64,000 nucleotides of DNA from Balneolaceae bacterium (GCA_017640665.1 JAEPQE010000001.1:761262-825261), one strand, 5' to 3'; shown: positions 49,799 through 59,679, numbered from the stretch's first letter. Translations and numbers: made by a program. Notes: a model not told the origin generated them from the sequence alone.

Positions 49799-51160
49799 CT
49801 AACCTACTTCTTCTTTCATCAGAGCGAGTCCTTTTCGAACCGTTTCCTGAACCGGAATTTTTGATGTGCAAACTACTTCACACAAAGCAAAATCTTCTTC
49901 AACTACCTCGTAAATACCGAGGTTTTCCATGCGCTCGATATCGTTGGTCATAATAGCCTTGATAAGCTGTACCGGGTAAATATCGAATGGAAATACTTCT
50001 TCGTATTGACCTGTTACTACAAAGGCACGTCGTTCACCATGAAGATTGGTATCCAACTCATAGGTTGGGTTTCCAATCTGTCGTTGAAACCACGATGGAA
50101 GTGCTCTTGAAATGCTGAACTTGTCTGGTTTTGGAATCAACCAGCCAAACATCTCCGGGTCTTCCCCTTCCGGAATTACCGTAATCTGTCGGTCATAAGT
50201 TCCAAGGTATCCTTCTGAATCAATTTTAGTACCTGTAAGAACATTTCCGGAAATTATCCGGTTTTTCTTATCTGAAGTATTCCCTTCTATGAAGTTTTTA
50301 ACCGCAGCGCCAAGAATGGTCGCATAGTACTTCCTCTCTTTTACTTCCGATCCCGCCATCGCAATGTTGATGCGGGCATCAAACTTTCCTTCAAGGAACA
50401 ACCGACCGATAATAACTACATGCTCCGGGTTGATTGTCCATACAGTTTCGCCTTTATTAATCGGATCATTTTTGGCGATTTGAACTCCTACTAATCCCGC
50501 CGGATGTGGACCTTCGTATTTAGATACTTTCACTCCTTTCACACTGGAAAGTACCCGCCCTACAGGCTTGGAAGCATTCAATCCAAGATGAACCTGTCCT
50601 GAGGTCAACTTGGCAAGTGCATTAATCCCCGTTTGAAACTCCTTTTCATTCCCATCCAGCAACACACCTAAATCCGGAGCTAATGGAGCGGAATCGAATC
50701 CTGAGATAAAAATCGCTTTAGGAGTTTTTGAAGTTTCTGCTACAATATTATAAGGACGTTGCTTAAGAAAAGTCCAGCAACCTGAAGCAGCCATTTTCTC
50801 TACGACCTGTTCTCTTTCCAGAGCAACAGGATCGGCAGATCCGAAGTCTTCAAATTCGTTTTTCTTATCTGCAAGAACACGAACTTCGAGAATTTTCCGC
50901 TTTGCCCCGCGAACGACTTGTGCAACTTCACCGCTTACCGGAGAGGTAAACTTAACAGCTTCATCGTCTTTATTATATAAAAGTGGAGTTCCGGCTTTAA
51001 CTTCATCGCCTTCTTTTACAGAAAGCTTGAAACGAACCCCTTTAAAATCGGTTGGTTTTATAGCTGCAGTTTCAACAGAGACAGGGGCTGCAAATTCTTC
51101 TTCAGCTTTCCCCACCAGGTTAATGTCTACACCGCGCTTAATCTTTATAACGTCTGACAT
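49799..51160 (-). CDS. nqrA: Na+-translocating NADH:quinone reductase subunit A
   Basis: A 453-residue cytosolic/peripheral subunit, first gene of the operon. It starts MSDVIKIKRGVDINLVGKAEEEF and contains GVRFKLSVKEGDEVKAGTPLLYNKD (biotinyl-lipoyl-like domain) and RPYNIVAETSKTPKAIFISGFDSAPLAPD. GTYDRQITVIPEGEDPEMFGW and the C-terminal LCEVVCTSKIPVQETVRKGL close it. It shapes the quinone site. A TATCTTTA box on the minus strand at 51243-51250 is a possible -7 promoter element, giving a leader of about 80 nt. The rest of 51161-51386 holds nothing recognisable. Confidence 0.97.
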   Translation of the reverse strand: MSDVIKIKRGVDINLVGKAEEEFAAPVSVETAAIKPTDFKGVRFKLSVKEGDEVKAGTPLLYNKDDEAVKFTSPVSGEVAQVVRGAKRKILEVRVLADKKNEFEDFGSADPVALEREQVVEKMAASGCWTFLKQRPYNIVAETSKTPKAIFISGFDSAPLAPDLGVLLDGNEKEFQTGINALAKLTSGQVHLGLNASKPVGRVLSSVKGVKVSKYEGPHPAGLVGVQIAKNDPINKGETVWTINPEHVVIIGRLFLEGKFDARINIAMAGSEVKERKYYATILGAAVKNFIEGNTSDKKNRIISGNVLTGTKIDSEGYLGTYDRQITVIPEGEDPEMFGWLIPKPDKFSISRALPSWFQRQIGNPTYELDTNLHGERRAFVVTGQYEEVFPFDIYPVQLIKAIMTNDIERMENLGIYEVVEEDFALCEVVCTSKIPVQETVRKGLALMKEEVG

Positions 51161-51386
51161 TTATAATTCAGAAATCGATTATTAGGTTTAGGTATGAATC
51201 AGCCGTTCTAACACCGAACGGAAACAAATAATTCAAGGGCGGTAAAGATACTAATTTTTTAAGGTGATTTCGTAACGTTTTCATTGAAAAACATTTTGAG
51301 GATGCAAGCTTACACCAAAAGCGCTTTTCTGTATAGACAGGGGTCTCAGTAACTCTCTATCGCCGATTATTTTAGAATCATTCTAA

Positions 51387-52388
51387 CTAAAGGATCAGCA
51401 TCCCATCCCCAAATGAATAGAACCGGTATTTCTGTGCAATGGCATGCTGATAAAGCCGATGCATCTCCTCAAAACCCATAAAAGCTGAGACTAGCATGAG
51501 CAACGTACTTTTAGGTAAATGAAAGTTGGTGATGAGTGAATCTACCGCTTTAAACTCATACCCCGGCGTAATGAAAATGTCAGTATCTCCATTACCCTGA
51601 TTAAAATTCTTATTCGAACCTGCAATAGATTCTAATACCCGAACACTGGTTGTGCCGACTGCAGTAAGGTGTTTAGCTTGATTTAATTCTGTTGCTGTTT
51701 TCTCGTCCAGCTGATACCACTCGCTATGCATAACGTGCTCATCCAACTTTTCCGTTTTAACCGGAGCGAAGGTGCCAAGTCCGACATGAAGTGTGACTTC
51801 CGCTTTTTTTATTCCCTGTTGATGGAGCGTCTCCAGAAGCTCATCAGTGAAATGAAGCCCTGCCGTAGGCGCAGCTTTGCTTCCTAAATCCTTTGCATAC
51901 ACCGTTTGATATTCATCTGCCAGTGATTCATCTTGCTCGATATAAGGCGGAAATGGAGTGTATTTAAAAGGCTCAAATTCCGGAGCATCTAAATCATGAG
52001 AAAGGATAATGGTCCGAAGTCCATCCTTTGCAACGTGCGTTACTTTTGCGGTGATTCCACCTTCAAGTTCAACTTCCTTTCCTTCCCTAAATTTCTTACC
52101 GGGTCGGACCAATGCTTCCACCATATTATTATTCCGAACAGAAGTGACAAAGAGTTCTTTTTTCCCCCCATCAAACATCAGCCTGCATTTTTCTACCTTG
52201 CTGTTATTTACTACCAGTGTGGTTTCGGGACGAAGATATTGCCCGAGATTGTAGAAATAGTCGTCTTTAATTCCCTTGGTTGACCGATCATAAACCAGCA
52301 AGCGCGCATGATCTCGTGGATGTACCGGGGACTGGGCGATGAGTTCTTCGGGGAGTGTAAAATCGAAATCGGAGAGGGTGTAGTGCAT
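51387..52388 (-). CDS. queA: S-adenosylmethionine:tRNA ribosyltransferase-isomerase
   Basis: A 333-residue QueA that makes epoxyqueuosine on tRNA by transferring the ribosyl group of SAM to preQ1 at position 34. Family blocks: FDFTLPEELIAQSPVHPRDHARLL, KAAPTAGLHFTDELL, VTLHVGLGTFAPVK, MHSEWYQL and NFHLPKSTLLMLVSAFMG. The ATG at 52388 is used in preference to an upstream TTG (52394). It is the third gene of an xseB-dxs-queA run, 11 nt after dxs. Confidence 0.97.
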   Translation of the reverse strand: MHYTLSDFDFTLPEELIAQSPVHPRDHARLLVYDRSTKGIKDDYFYNLGQYLRPETTLVVNNSKVEKCRLMFDGGKKELFVTSVRNNNMVEALVRPGKKFREGKEVELEGGITAKVTHVAKDGLRTIILSHDLDAPEFEPFKYTPFPPYIEQDESLADEYQTVYAKDLGSKAAPTAGLHFTDELLETLHQQGIKKAEVTLHVGLGTFAPVKTEKLDEHVMHSEWYQLDEKTATELNQAKHLTAVGTTSVRVLESIAGSNKNFNQGNGDTDIFITPGYEFKAVDSLITNFHLPKSTLLMLVSAFMGFEEMHRLYQHAIAQKYRFYSFGDGMLIL

Positions 52389-52399
52389 CCTCAAAAATA

Positions 52400-54319
52400 C
52401 TATGCTTTAATCAGAACTTTCCTGACGTTCTTGATAATCCCCTCAACATCAATCCCAACTTCAGCGTGCAGTTCTTCCTGGGTTCCGTGTTCGATAATTC
52501 GATCAGGGAGCCCCATGATCTTTAAAGTAGGTTTGCTCTCTTTTTCAGCTAAATATTCTGCAACGGCACTTCCGAAGCCACCAAGTCTGGCTCCGTCTTC
52601 CAATGTAATAATATGATCGTATTTCCGGCAGATTTCGTCCAGAAGCTCTTCATCAATCGGCTTGGCAAAACGCATATCATAGTGCCCGATTTCAATTCCT
52701 TCTTCAGAAAGCTGATCTGCTGCTTCAGTAACATACTTTCCAATTGGACCAAAACTTAATATTGCTACGCTTTCTCCTTCTCTCAGGCAAATTCCCTTTC
52801 CAATTTCCATGGATTGAAATCCTTTCCGCACTTCCATCCCCGTTGAAGCTCCTCTTGGATAACGGATTGCCCAGGCTTGTTCATCATATTCAGAGGCAGT
52901 AAACATCATATCCCGTAGGTCTTGCTCGTTGAGCGGAGAGGAGATAATCAGATTTGGAATCGAACGCATGTAAGAAGTATCGTAAGCCCCGTGATGCGTT
53001 GGACCATCGGCACCAACAACTCCGGCTCTGTCAATACAAAATACTACTGGTAGTTTCTGAATTGCTACATCATGCACCAACTGATCAAATCCACGTTGAA
53101 GAAAAGTTGAGTAAATCGCACAAAAAGCTTTTTTGCCTTCGGTAGCCAATCCTGCTGCGAAAGTAACCGCATGTTGCTCAGCTATTCCCACATCAAAAGC
53201 TCGTTCCGGGAACCGATTCATCATTGGCCACAGGCTGGAACCACTTGGCATTGCCGGAGTCATACTCACAATTCGCTCATCTTTTTCAGCGAGCTCGACC
53301 AACGCCTCTCCAAATACATCCTGATACTTCGGAGCTGATTTCTTAATTGAATTTGGCTTCAGTGAATCACCAGTAATTTTATCAAACGGGCTACTTTGGG
53401 CATGCCACTTGGTTTGTTCTCTTTCCGCAGGAGCAAATCCTTTTCCTTTTACGGTAACAATGTGGAGCAGCTTAGGGCCTTTAACTTCTTTCAGGTCTTC
53501 CAGTGTTTTTCGAAGTCCGTTTACATCATGACCATCCATGGGACCGTAGTATTTAAAGCCCAGCGACCGGAATAGAGAACCGGGTGTAAGTGCCGCGAGC
53601 ATCGCAGACTCTAACCGAGAAGCGACTTTCCTCATCTTCTCCCCGGCAGATTTGAAGTGCCCGAGCAAATCATACACTTCATCCCGGAATTTATTGAAGG
53701 TTCGGCTTGAAGTTACATCTGCTAAATATTCTTTGAGTGCCCCCACGTTAGGATCAATAGACATGCGGTTGTCGTTCAAAATCACCAGGATATCACTTTT
53801 CATCCCACCGGCATTATTCAACGCTTCAAAAGCCTGGCCGCCGGTCATTGCTCCATCACCAATAATCGCTATCGCTTTATTATTCTTGCCGTTCAAATCG
53901 TGGGCTACTGCCATCCCCAGAGCAGCAGAAATAGAAGTTGATGAATGCCCTACTCCAAACGCATCATATTCGCTCTCCGAGCGTTTTGGGAAGCCCGAGA
54001 TCCCACCATAGGTTCTATTGGTATGAAAGTCGTCTCGTCTACCTGTTAAGATTTTATGGCCATAAGCCTGGTGACCAACATCCCATACAATTTTATCCTC
54101 CGGAGCATTATACACATAATGCAGTGCGGTGGTAAGTTCTACTACTCCAAGACTGGCTCCGAAGTGACCCCCGTATACTGAAACAATATCAATAATATAG
54201 TCTCTGAGTTCATCACACACATCCTGCAATTGCTCCGGAGCTAATTTCTTCAGGTCATCTGGAGAATCTATCTTCGCTAACAGCTGACCTGGTTTGGGGA
54301 TGTATTCGTTATTCAACAT
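52400..54319 (-). CDS. dxs: 1-deoxy-D-xylulose-5-phosphate synthase
   Basis: A 639-residue thiamine-diphosphate enzyme joining pyruvate and glyceraldehyde-3-phosphate, entry step of the MEP isoprenoid pathway. TPP motif GDGAMTGGQAFEALNNAG...ILNDN; YGGHFGASLGVVELTTALHYV with the N-terminal catalytic His; transketolase block AEQHAVTFAAGLATEG; and DRAGVVGADGPTHHGAYD. Length is standard. It lies 23 nt after xseB and 11 nt before queA. Confidence 0.98.
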   Translation of the reverse strand: MLNNEYIPKPGQLLAKIDSPDDLKKLAPEQLQDVCDELRDYIIDIVSVYGGHFGASLGVVELTTALHYVYNAPEDKIVWDVGHQAYGHKILTGRRDDFHTNRTYGGISGFPKRSESEYDAFGVGHSSTSISAALGMAVAHDLNGKNNKAIAIIGDGAMTGGQAFEALNNAGGMKSDILVILNDNRMSIDPNVGALKEYLADVTSSRTFNKFRDEVYDLLGHFKSAGEKMRKVASRLESAMLAALTPGSLFRSLGFKYYGPMDGHDVNGLRKTLEDLKEVKGPKLLHIVTVKGKGFAPAEREQTKWHAQSSPFDKITGDSLKPNSIKKSAPKYQDVFGEALVELAEKDERIVSMTPAMPSGSSLWPMMNRFPERAFDVGIAEQHAVTFAAGLATEGKKAFCAIYSTFLQRGFDQLVHDVAIQKLPVVFCIDRAGVVGADGPTHHGAYDTSYMRSIPNLIISSPLNEQDLRDMMFTASEYDEQAWAIRYPRGASTGMEVRKGFQSMEIGKGICLREGESVAILSFGPIGKYVTEAADQLSEEGIEIGHYDMRFAKPIDEELLDEICRKYDHIITLEDGARLGGFGSAVAEYLAEKESKPTLKIMGLPDRIIEHGTQEELHAEVGIDVEGIIKNVRKVLIKA

Positions 54320-54342
54320 GAATCAAAAAATATAATTACTGA

Positions 54343-54540
54343 TTAAGCTTCGTTTACCTGTTCTATACGAAGCTCAGCCTGTTCGAGGATTTCAGTACAA
54401 AATTTAGACAACTCAATACCTTTCTCATACAGTTTTACAGAATCTTCCAGTGTTATTTCTTCGTTTTCTAATTGTGTCACTATCAATTCCAATTCCTTTA
54501 AAGCCTCTTCGAAGCTCGGGCGTTCCTTTTCTTCCATCAA
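54343..54540 (-). CDS. xseB: Exodeoxyribonuclease VII small subunit
   Basis: A 65-residue two-helix protein with the diagnostic FEEALKELELIVTQLENEEITLEDSVKLYEKG and an LEQAELRIEQV tail. Several XseB subunits bind one XseA to degrade single-stranded DNA. xseA is not adjacent and must lie elsewhere. It is the first gene of the xseB-dxs-queA run, a common grouping. Confidence 0.95.
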   Translation of the reverse strand: MMEEKERPSFEEALKELELIVTQLENEEITLEDSVKLYEKGIELSKFCTEILEQAELRIEQVNEA

Positions 54541-54625
54541 TTAATCGCTGATAAGGTATAAATACTTTTTTGTCTTTTTTGTTCCTTCCAAAAATACCGC
54601 TTTTTAAGGAGAATGCCATTCAACA

Positions 54626-54658
54626 AAAAAAGGCGAGAGATGTCATCCCTCGCCTTTT
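54626..54658 (-). terminator. Intrinsic terminator of the DUF4097 gene
   Basis: On the minus strand AAAAGGCGAG / CTCGCCTTTT arms enclose an 11-13-nt partly paired loop and are followed by TTTG. It lies about 36 nt after the stop at 54694 and isolates xseB. Confidence 0.9.
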
Positions 54659-54693
54659 GGCTTTGTAACTAACTAATCTTAGAGTTAACGTGT

Positions 54694-55623
54694 CTATAAA
54701 TACTTTAAATTGATGGAACCGCCGGATGTTCTCGCTCTGAGTTTTGTTCCTCCTCCATTCATCTTTCCTTCCATATCGTTTTTGTCTAACTCGCCCTGAA
54801 AGTTGTGCAGATCAGCGCGAACTCTGTTTCCACCTAAATCAATATCGTAGCCTAAATCTTTTGGAACATACACAGTTATACTTCCTCCCGAAGTTCTGAG
54901 TTCAATGAAATCATCCGGATCTAATACTTCTGCTTCAATGCTTCCACCACTAGTTTTAGCCTCTACATTGCCTGAGACTCTTTCCAGCGTAATACTTCCG
55001 CCACTTGTTCGTGCGTCAATACCGCCTGTTACGTTTTCAGCTCTGATTCTTCCGCCGCTGGTGTTTGCTTCCACGGTACCTTCAATATCGTTGATCGTAA
55101 TACTTCCACCCGAGGTCTTCAGCTTGATATCTCCCCCGATATTATCAGCTTCGATACTTCCACCACTGGTTCTGGCCATTTGATCACCTTGAAGGTTTTC
55201 AAGATGAAGGCTTCCACCAGAAGTTCTTAAGTCCGTTTTTGATTTGACTGGCGCGTATACCTTAAAAGAAATGCTCAAGTTGTTGTTTCCCCAGCTTCGA
55301 CCTTCCCTTTTAGCAATCGCATATACGGTACTACCTTGTTTTTCAATTCGGATATCCCATTCATCCAAGTCTGTATCTCCCTGATCTAATAATTTCCCCC
55401 TTTTCCGTACGTACATTTCTACACGTACTTCATCAGTGTTTTCACCAAACACCTCAATGCTTCCCCCTGAAGTTCTCACTTCAATATTAGAGTTATCTGA
55501 TACGCTAAATTCCTGAGTTGAGTAAGCCTGGCGTGCCAAAGTATCTACTGTCATCATTAAAACAAATGCAGCAACAAGGCTCGCTGCATATACACTTTTA
55601 AAAAAAACTTTTACTGATTTCAT
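54694..55623 (-). CDS. Exported DUF4097-family beta-repeat protein
   Basis: A 309-residue protein with a signal peptide (about 1-31, AASLVAAFVLMMTVDTLARQ). A right-handed parallel beta repeat follows, in which TSGGSI or TSGGRI recurs about ten times at 16-22-residue spacing (for example LRTSGGSLHLEN, ARTSGGSIEADN, ANTSGGRIRAEN). This is the DUF4097 (putative adhesin) solenoid. A short charged insert is near 270. The protein is probably cell-envelope located; the ligand is unknown. It is a single-gene unit with its own terminator. Confidence 0.88.
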   Translation of the reverse strand: MKSVKVFFKSVYAASLVAAFVLMMTVDTLARQAYSTQEFSVSDNSNIEVRTSGGSIEVFGENTDEVRVEMYVRKRGKLLDQGDTDLDEWDIRIEKQGSTVYAIAKREGRSWGNNNLSISFKVYAPVKSKTDLRTSGGSLHLENLQGDQMARTSGGSIEADNIGGDIKLKTSGGSITINDIEGTVEANTSGGRIRAENVTGGIDARTSGGSITLERVSGNVEAKTSGGSIEAEVLDPDDFIELRTSGGSITVYVPKDLGYDIDLGGNRVRADLHNFQGELDKNDMEGKMNGGGTKLRARTSGGSINLKYL

Positions 55624-55781
55624 AATATCCCAATTTTGTTAACGAGAGTCCCGTACGCACAACTCTCCGGTTAGTTTCATTAGTTAGACGCTTCTATTTT
55701 CTGAACGTTACTATAAATTTCCTTGTAGGAAGAAAGCTTCTGTATTCCGTATTTTTATCTAATAACTAATTATAGATGTGA

Positions 55782-56636
55782 ATGAAACTACCTTTTGTGC
55801 TCGCCAAGCGGTTTGTAGCTGGCGAAAATTTTCAGGAATCAATTCCAAAAGCTCAATATCTCAATAATAAAAACCTTCGTCTTACACTCGATCTTCTCGG
55901 GGAGAACGTAAAGGATAAAGCCACCGCTGATGAAACCGTTGATTCTTACATCCACTTGCTAAATGGGATTAAAGAGCATGAACTGTTAAGCAGTATTTCC
56001 ATCAAGCTAACCATGATGGGATTGGATATCGATCAGGGTTATTGTAGAGAAAACCTGTTCAAGCTTCTGGATGTAGCAAGTGAGCACAACCAGTTCGTGC
56101 GGGTTGACATGGAGGGAAGCGACTATACTCAGGTTACTATAGACTTAGTTAAGGAAGCACATGAAAAGTATGGAGCAAAACACATTGGAACGGTAATCCA
56201 ATCCATGCTTCACCGAAGTATTGATGATGTCAAAGAACTTGCAGAACTCGGCGTTGACATCCGGCTTGTAAAAGGTGCTTATAAAGAACCCGCTGAAATA
56301 GCCCATCAGGATATGCCAACTATCCGTGAGGCATGGAAAGAATGCGCAAAGATTCTTCTTGCAAAAACCAAATTTCCACGATTTGGAACCCATGATGATG
56401 AGCTTATAAACTGGCTACGGGGATACACTGCTGATCAGAATATCGCTTCTGATTCATTTGAAATTCAAATGCTATATGGCCTCCGTGAACAAACAATGGT
56501 CGATTTAACCGGGCTTGGATACCGAACCAGAGTCTATGTTCCCTTCGGGTCAGATTGGTTTCCCTACTTCAGTCGTCGCTTAATGGAGCGTAAAGAAAAT
56601 ATCTTTTTTGTACTCACAGCAATGTTCAAGAAATAG
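55782..56636 (+). CDS. Proline dehydrogenase family protein
   Basis: A 284-residue flavin-dependent TIM barrel of the short ProDH class, oxidising L-proline to pyrroline-5-carboxylate. Blocks: LPFVLAKRFVAGENFQESI, ISIKLTMMGLDID, FVRVDMEGSDYTQVTIDL, IQSMLHRSIDDVKEL, VRLVKGAYKEP, and the proline-binding YRTRVYVPFGSDWFPYFSRRLMER. The last is the canonical Y-x-R-x-R-type C-terminal motif (RRLMER). No P5C dehydrogenase is adjacent. A DoxX-like gene starts on the last base of its stop codon. Confidence 0.92.
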   Translation: MKLPFVLAKRFVAGENFQESIPKAQYLNNKNLRLTLDLLGENVKDKATADETVDSYIHLLNGIKEHELLSSISIKLTMMGLDIDQGYCRENLFKLLDVASEHNQFVRVDMEGSDYTQVTIDLVKEAHEKYGAKHIGTVIQSMLHRSIDDVKELAELGVDIRLVKGAYKEPAEIAHQDMPTIREAWKECAKILLAKTKFPRFGTHDDELINWLRGYTADQNIASDSFEIQMLYGLREQTMVDLTGLGYRTRVYVPFGSDWFPYFSRRLMERKENIFFVLTAMFKK

Positions 56637-57022
56637 TGACCACCTTTTTCTCTGATATATCGAATCATGTCTTTTTAATTGGAGGGATGTTTATTGTTAC
56701 AGGGGTCCTGCATTTCATATTTCCCAAAACTTATAAGAAGATAATGCCCGATTATGTGCCTCATCATAAAGCTATGGTATTGTGGAGTGGAGTTTTTGAG
56801 GTGCTTGGAGGAATTGGCATAATGATTCCATTCAGTAAAACTTTCTCTGCTATCGGACTTATTCTTTTATTGATCGCTGTATTCCCCGCAAATATTGATA
56901 TGTTCAGAAAAGCTTACAAAAACAGAGGGTTCACTCTATTTACTCTTGCAACACTAATTCGGCTCCCGATTCAGTTTTGGCTGATGTATTGGGTGTTCGC
57001 CGCTGCTGAATTGAGAACGTAG
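56636..57022 (+). CDS. DoxX-like small membrane protein
   Basis: A 128-residue protein with four hydrophobic segments (for example HVFLIGGMFIVTGVLHFIF, ALVLWSGVFEVLGGIGIMI-like, AIGLILLLIAVFPANIDMF). It matches the DoxX/MauE-type membrane family. The GTG start overlaps the ProDH stop by one base (TAGTG), so translation is coupled. Members have been linked to redox or envelope-stress roles; a direct link to proline oxidation is inference from the overlap. Confidence 0.8.
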   Translation: MTTFFSDISNHVFLIGGMFIVTGVLHFIFPKTYKKIMPDYVPHHKAMVLWSGVFEVLGGIGIMIPFSKTFSAIGLILLLIAVFPANIDMFRKAYKNRGFTLFTLATLIRLPIQFWLMYWVFAAAELRT

Positions 57023-57077
57023 TAGATACAAAGACGGTAATTCCTTATCTACCAGCTTACAATCATACTCTGGGTTC

Positions 57078-59195
57078 TTGAAAAAAGTGATAAGAAATTT
57101 AGTTCCTGTTTTTCTGGGATGCCTGTTCCTGCCTCTTCCCTTGCTGGGTGATTTCCATTTTGAATCTGCCATTCTTGCTGCGGTATTTGGTTGTTTTTGG
57201 GGAGGAATTTCAGCTTCCCGGCTGGTTCTCAAGAGCGACATAAAAATCATCACCAAAGTTCTTCGGGCTATTTTCCTGTTTGGACTGCCTTTCTTTCTAT
57301 TTTCGCTTTTCAGAGGATGTTTTACCTGGCATGGACTTAGCTTTTGGATTCTGATTCCTGTTCCTGCCGTGCTTTTCGGGATAGCCATTGGCCGTTTTTA
57401 CCGGAAGATAATGGCTCCCATCCCGGCTGTACTTACAGCGCTTACTCTGCTTTTTGTCTCTATCGGCATGCTTTTGATCGAGTTTTTGACGCTTCCCCAT
57501 GTATATTTTTTTAATCATGTATGGGGCACATGGCCCGGGCCTATTTATGATGAAACGGTAACCATAGGCTGGAACCTGATTTTGTTTCGGGCTATCACCT
57601 TCGCGTGGATTCTCTTTCTCTGGTTTTTACCTGATTGGAAAAAGTCTTTTAGAGTAAGATTAACCCTGATTTTCTCTATCCTGATTTTATTTCCTTCCTA
57701 TTTATTCCTTTCCGAGTCGGGAATTATCACTCCAAGAAGCGCGCTACAAGACAAACTTGAAGCATATCAAACAGAACACTTTGATCTCTACTATGCGAAT
57801 TCTCAGTTTTCTCATCAAGAAATTGATTATTGGGCGCTGAAGCATGAATTTCATTTTCAACAGATTGTTGACGAGCTTGAAATTGACTGGCCTGAAGGTA
57901 GAAAGATTGAAAGTTACTTGTATGCGAGTGCGTGGCAGAAGAAAGCTTGGGTAGGCGCTAAGTTCACCAGTTATGTTCCTATTTGGCTGGAACAGGATCA
58001 ACTTCATATCGCGAAAGAGCATTTGGATGGCGTGCTCAAACATGAGATGGTTCATGTGATTTCCAAGCAGTTCGGGAATACCTTATTCAATGGAAGCTGG
58101 AGTATTGGTTTGATTGAAGGCCTTGCTGAGGGAATTGCCAAAGATGCATCACCAGAATCCACTCTGGATCAAATCATGGCAGCTGAACCTCCTTATCCTA
58201 CCGTTGAACAAATGGAAGCAGCTCTTTCTTTCAAGGGGTTCTACTCAAGCGCCGGAGCCATCAGTTATACAACGGCAGGTTCTTTTGTGAATCATTTGCT
58301 GGAACAATACCCGGTATCCAATTTCAAAGAAGCGTACGCCAACTCTGATTTTGAATCTGCTTACCTAATTCCATTCGATAGCCTGGTTTCCGGCTGGCAG
58401 CAATCATTGCCACAAGTGTCCCTTGATTCTCTGGATCAACAAAACTCAGCATTTATTTTTAGTCAGCGCTCCATCTTCCAGAAAGCTTGCCCACATGTGG
58501 TTAGTCCGATTATGCAGCTTTGGGATGATATTCGCTTTCTGGAAACTCTAGCCATATATGGAGAAGCATTGCCTATCGTTGAACAACTATATCAAATGGC
58601 GCCGGAGAACACGATCATCAAACAAAAATGGCTGCAGTATCACCTTCGTTTTGATGGATATGAAAGCATAGTTGAAAAAGTAAGCCTGAACGATTCAATC
58701 CCACAATTTCTCTTGATGAAGGCCGATGCTTTTGCTTTTCAGGGTGATTGGGATCGTGCATACATCGAATTAGAAAATGCATGGGATGTTCTTCCCGATC
58801 CATCGCCGGGAAATTTTAGATACTCATTTGAACTCCGAGCCGATACGCTCAATTGGAAAGTTTTTATTCGAAGCCGATATCAGGATCTGCTTCCTAATGC
58901 TGTTTCTTCCAATTTCAACCTTCCGAATAAAATACTACTTTCACAAAAAGCCATTGAACTGCAGCGACTCGATGTACTCCCGGCGTACTCCGCCCTTCTT
59001 ATTAATGAAGAATTAAATACAGACTGGTTTAATCAATACCTCTCACTTATAGACCGTCTGGTTTTCCTGAAAGAGTTCGAGGAAGCACGACAATGGGTCG
59101 ACCTCGTTTCTGCTCTTGAACTTCGTCCAAGATATCAGGAGCGACTTCAGCAACAACAAGAGTGGCTTCAGTTTATGATGAGGGTTGAGGGTTGA
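57078..59195 (+). CDS. Membrane protein with gluzincin-type peptidase domain
   Basis: A 705-residue protein, TTG start at 57078. Residues 1-220 hold about seven hydrophobic segments. Residues 225-400 are a peptidase-like domain with His322-Glu323-Met-Val-His326 and a downstream GLIEGLAEG (Glu347/Glu351), the spacing of a gluzincin third ligand. Residues 400-705 are helical, with TPR-like packing (LLMKADAFAFQGDWDRAYIELENAW). I know no named family for the whole. An integral membrane metallopeptidase with a long solenoid tail is the best description. The substrate and side of the membrane are unknown. Confidence 0.7.
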   Translation: MKKVIRNLVPVFLGCLFLPLPLLGDFHFESAILAAVFGCFWGGISASRLVLKSDIKIITKVLRAIFLFGLPFFLFSLFRGCFTWHGLSFWILIPVPAVLFGIAIGRFYRKIMAPIPAVLTALTLLFVSIGMLLIEFLTLPHVYFFNHVWGTWPGPIYDETVTIGWNLILFRAITFAWILFLWFLPDWKKSFRVRLTLIFSILILFPSYLFLSESGIITPRSALQDKLEAYQTEHFDLYYANSQFSHQEIDYWALKHEFHFQQIVDELEIDWPEGRKIESYLYASAWQKKAWVGAKFTSYVPIWLEQDQLHIAKEHLDGVLKHEMVHVISKQFGNTLFNGSWSIGLIEGLAEGIAKDASPESTLDQIMAAEPPYPTVEQMEAALSFKGFYSSAGAISYTTAGSFVNHLLEQYPVSNFKEAYANSDFESAYLIPFDSLVSGWQQSLPQVSLDSLDQQNSAFIFSQRSIFQKACPHVVSPIMQLWDDIRFLETLAIYGEALPIVEQLYQMAPENTIIKQKWLQYHLRFDGYESIVEKVSLNDSIPQFLLMKADAFAFQGDWDRAYIELENAWDVLPDPSPGNFRYSFELRADTLNWKVFIRSRYQDLLPNAVSSNFNLPNKILLSQKAIELQRLDVLPAYSALLINEELNTDWFNQYLSLIDRLVFLKEFEEARQWVDLVSALELRPRYQERLQQQQEWLQFMMRVEG

Positions 59196-59255
59196 CTTAG
59201 AGAGCCTGATTACGTTAGTTTTTGATATTAATTTCCAACACTCAACTTTCCATTT

Positions 59256-59678
59256 ATGAAGAAGCTTTGTTTTCTCTCATTCCTGCTTTTTGCTGCAAGC
59301 AATACATTTGCTCAGGATTCCACCTCAACACAACAGCCCGAAACCTTTGATATGGAATGGGGCGGGGAAAATATTACCATGCAGAAGTACTTTATAGTTT
59401 TTCTGAAAAGTGGACCAAGCCGTTCACAAAGTGAAGAAGAAGCGGCTTCTTTGCAGCAACAACATTTGGCTTATCTCGGAGGATTGTACGAGCAGGGAAT
59501 CATCAACCTGAATGGGCCAACTGGAGGCGAAGGAGATCTTCGGGGATTTTCCGTGTACAACGTGGCAACTATGGAGCAGGCGGTTGAATATGCCAACAAT
59601 GACCCAATGGTTAAAGCGGGCCGTTTGGTTGTGGAGATCCACCCTTGGTGGCTGGCAAAAGGTTCCGGAGTTAAATGA
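59256..59678 (+). CDS. Exported YciI-like protein
   Basis: A 140-residue protein with a signal peptide (LSFLLFAASNTFAQ) and a YCII-related ferredoxin-like fold. Blocks: QKYFIVFLKSGPSRSQSEEEAASLQQQHLAYLGGLYEQGIINLNGP, FSVYNVATMEQAVEYANNDPMVKAGRLVVEIHPWW. The His/Asp positions of YciI are partly kept (QQHLAYL; NNDPMV). Export is unusual for the family, but similar secreted forms exist in Bacteroidota. Function unknown. Confidence 0.82.
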   Translation: MKKLCFLSFLLFAASNTFAQDSTSTQQPETFDMEWGGENITMQKYFIVFLKSGPSRSQSEEEAASLQQQHLAYLGGLYEQGIINLNGPTGGEGDLRGFSVYNVATMEQAVEYANNDPMVKAGRLVVEIHPWWLAKGSGVK

Positions 59679-59679
59679 T

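Noticed and set aside
54425-54619. 64-codon minus-strand ORF overlapping xseB
   Set aside because: It is in another frame over most of xseB, whose family match is clear; the peptide has no recognisable features.
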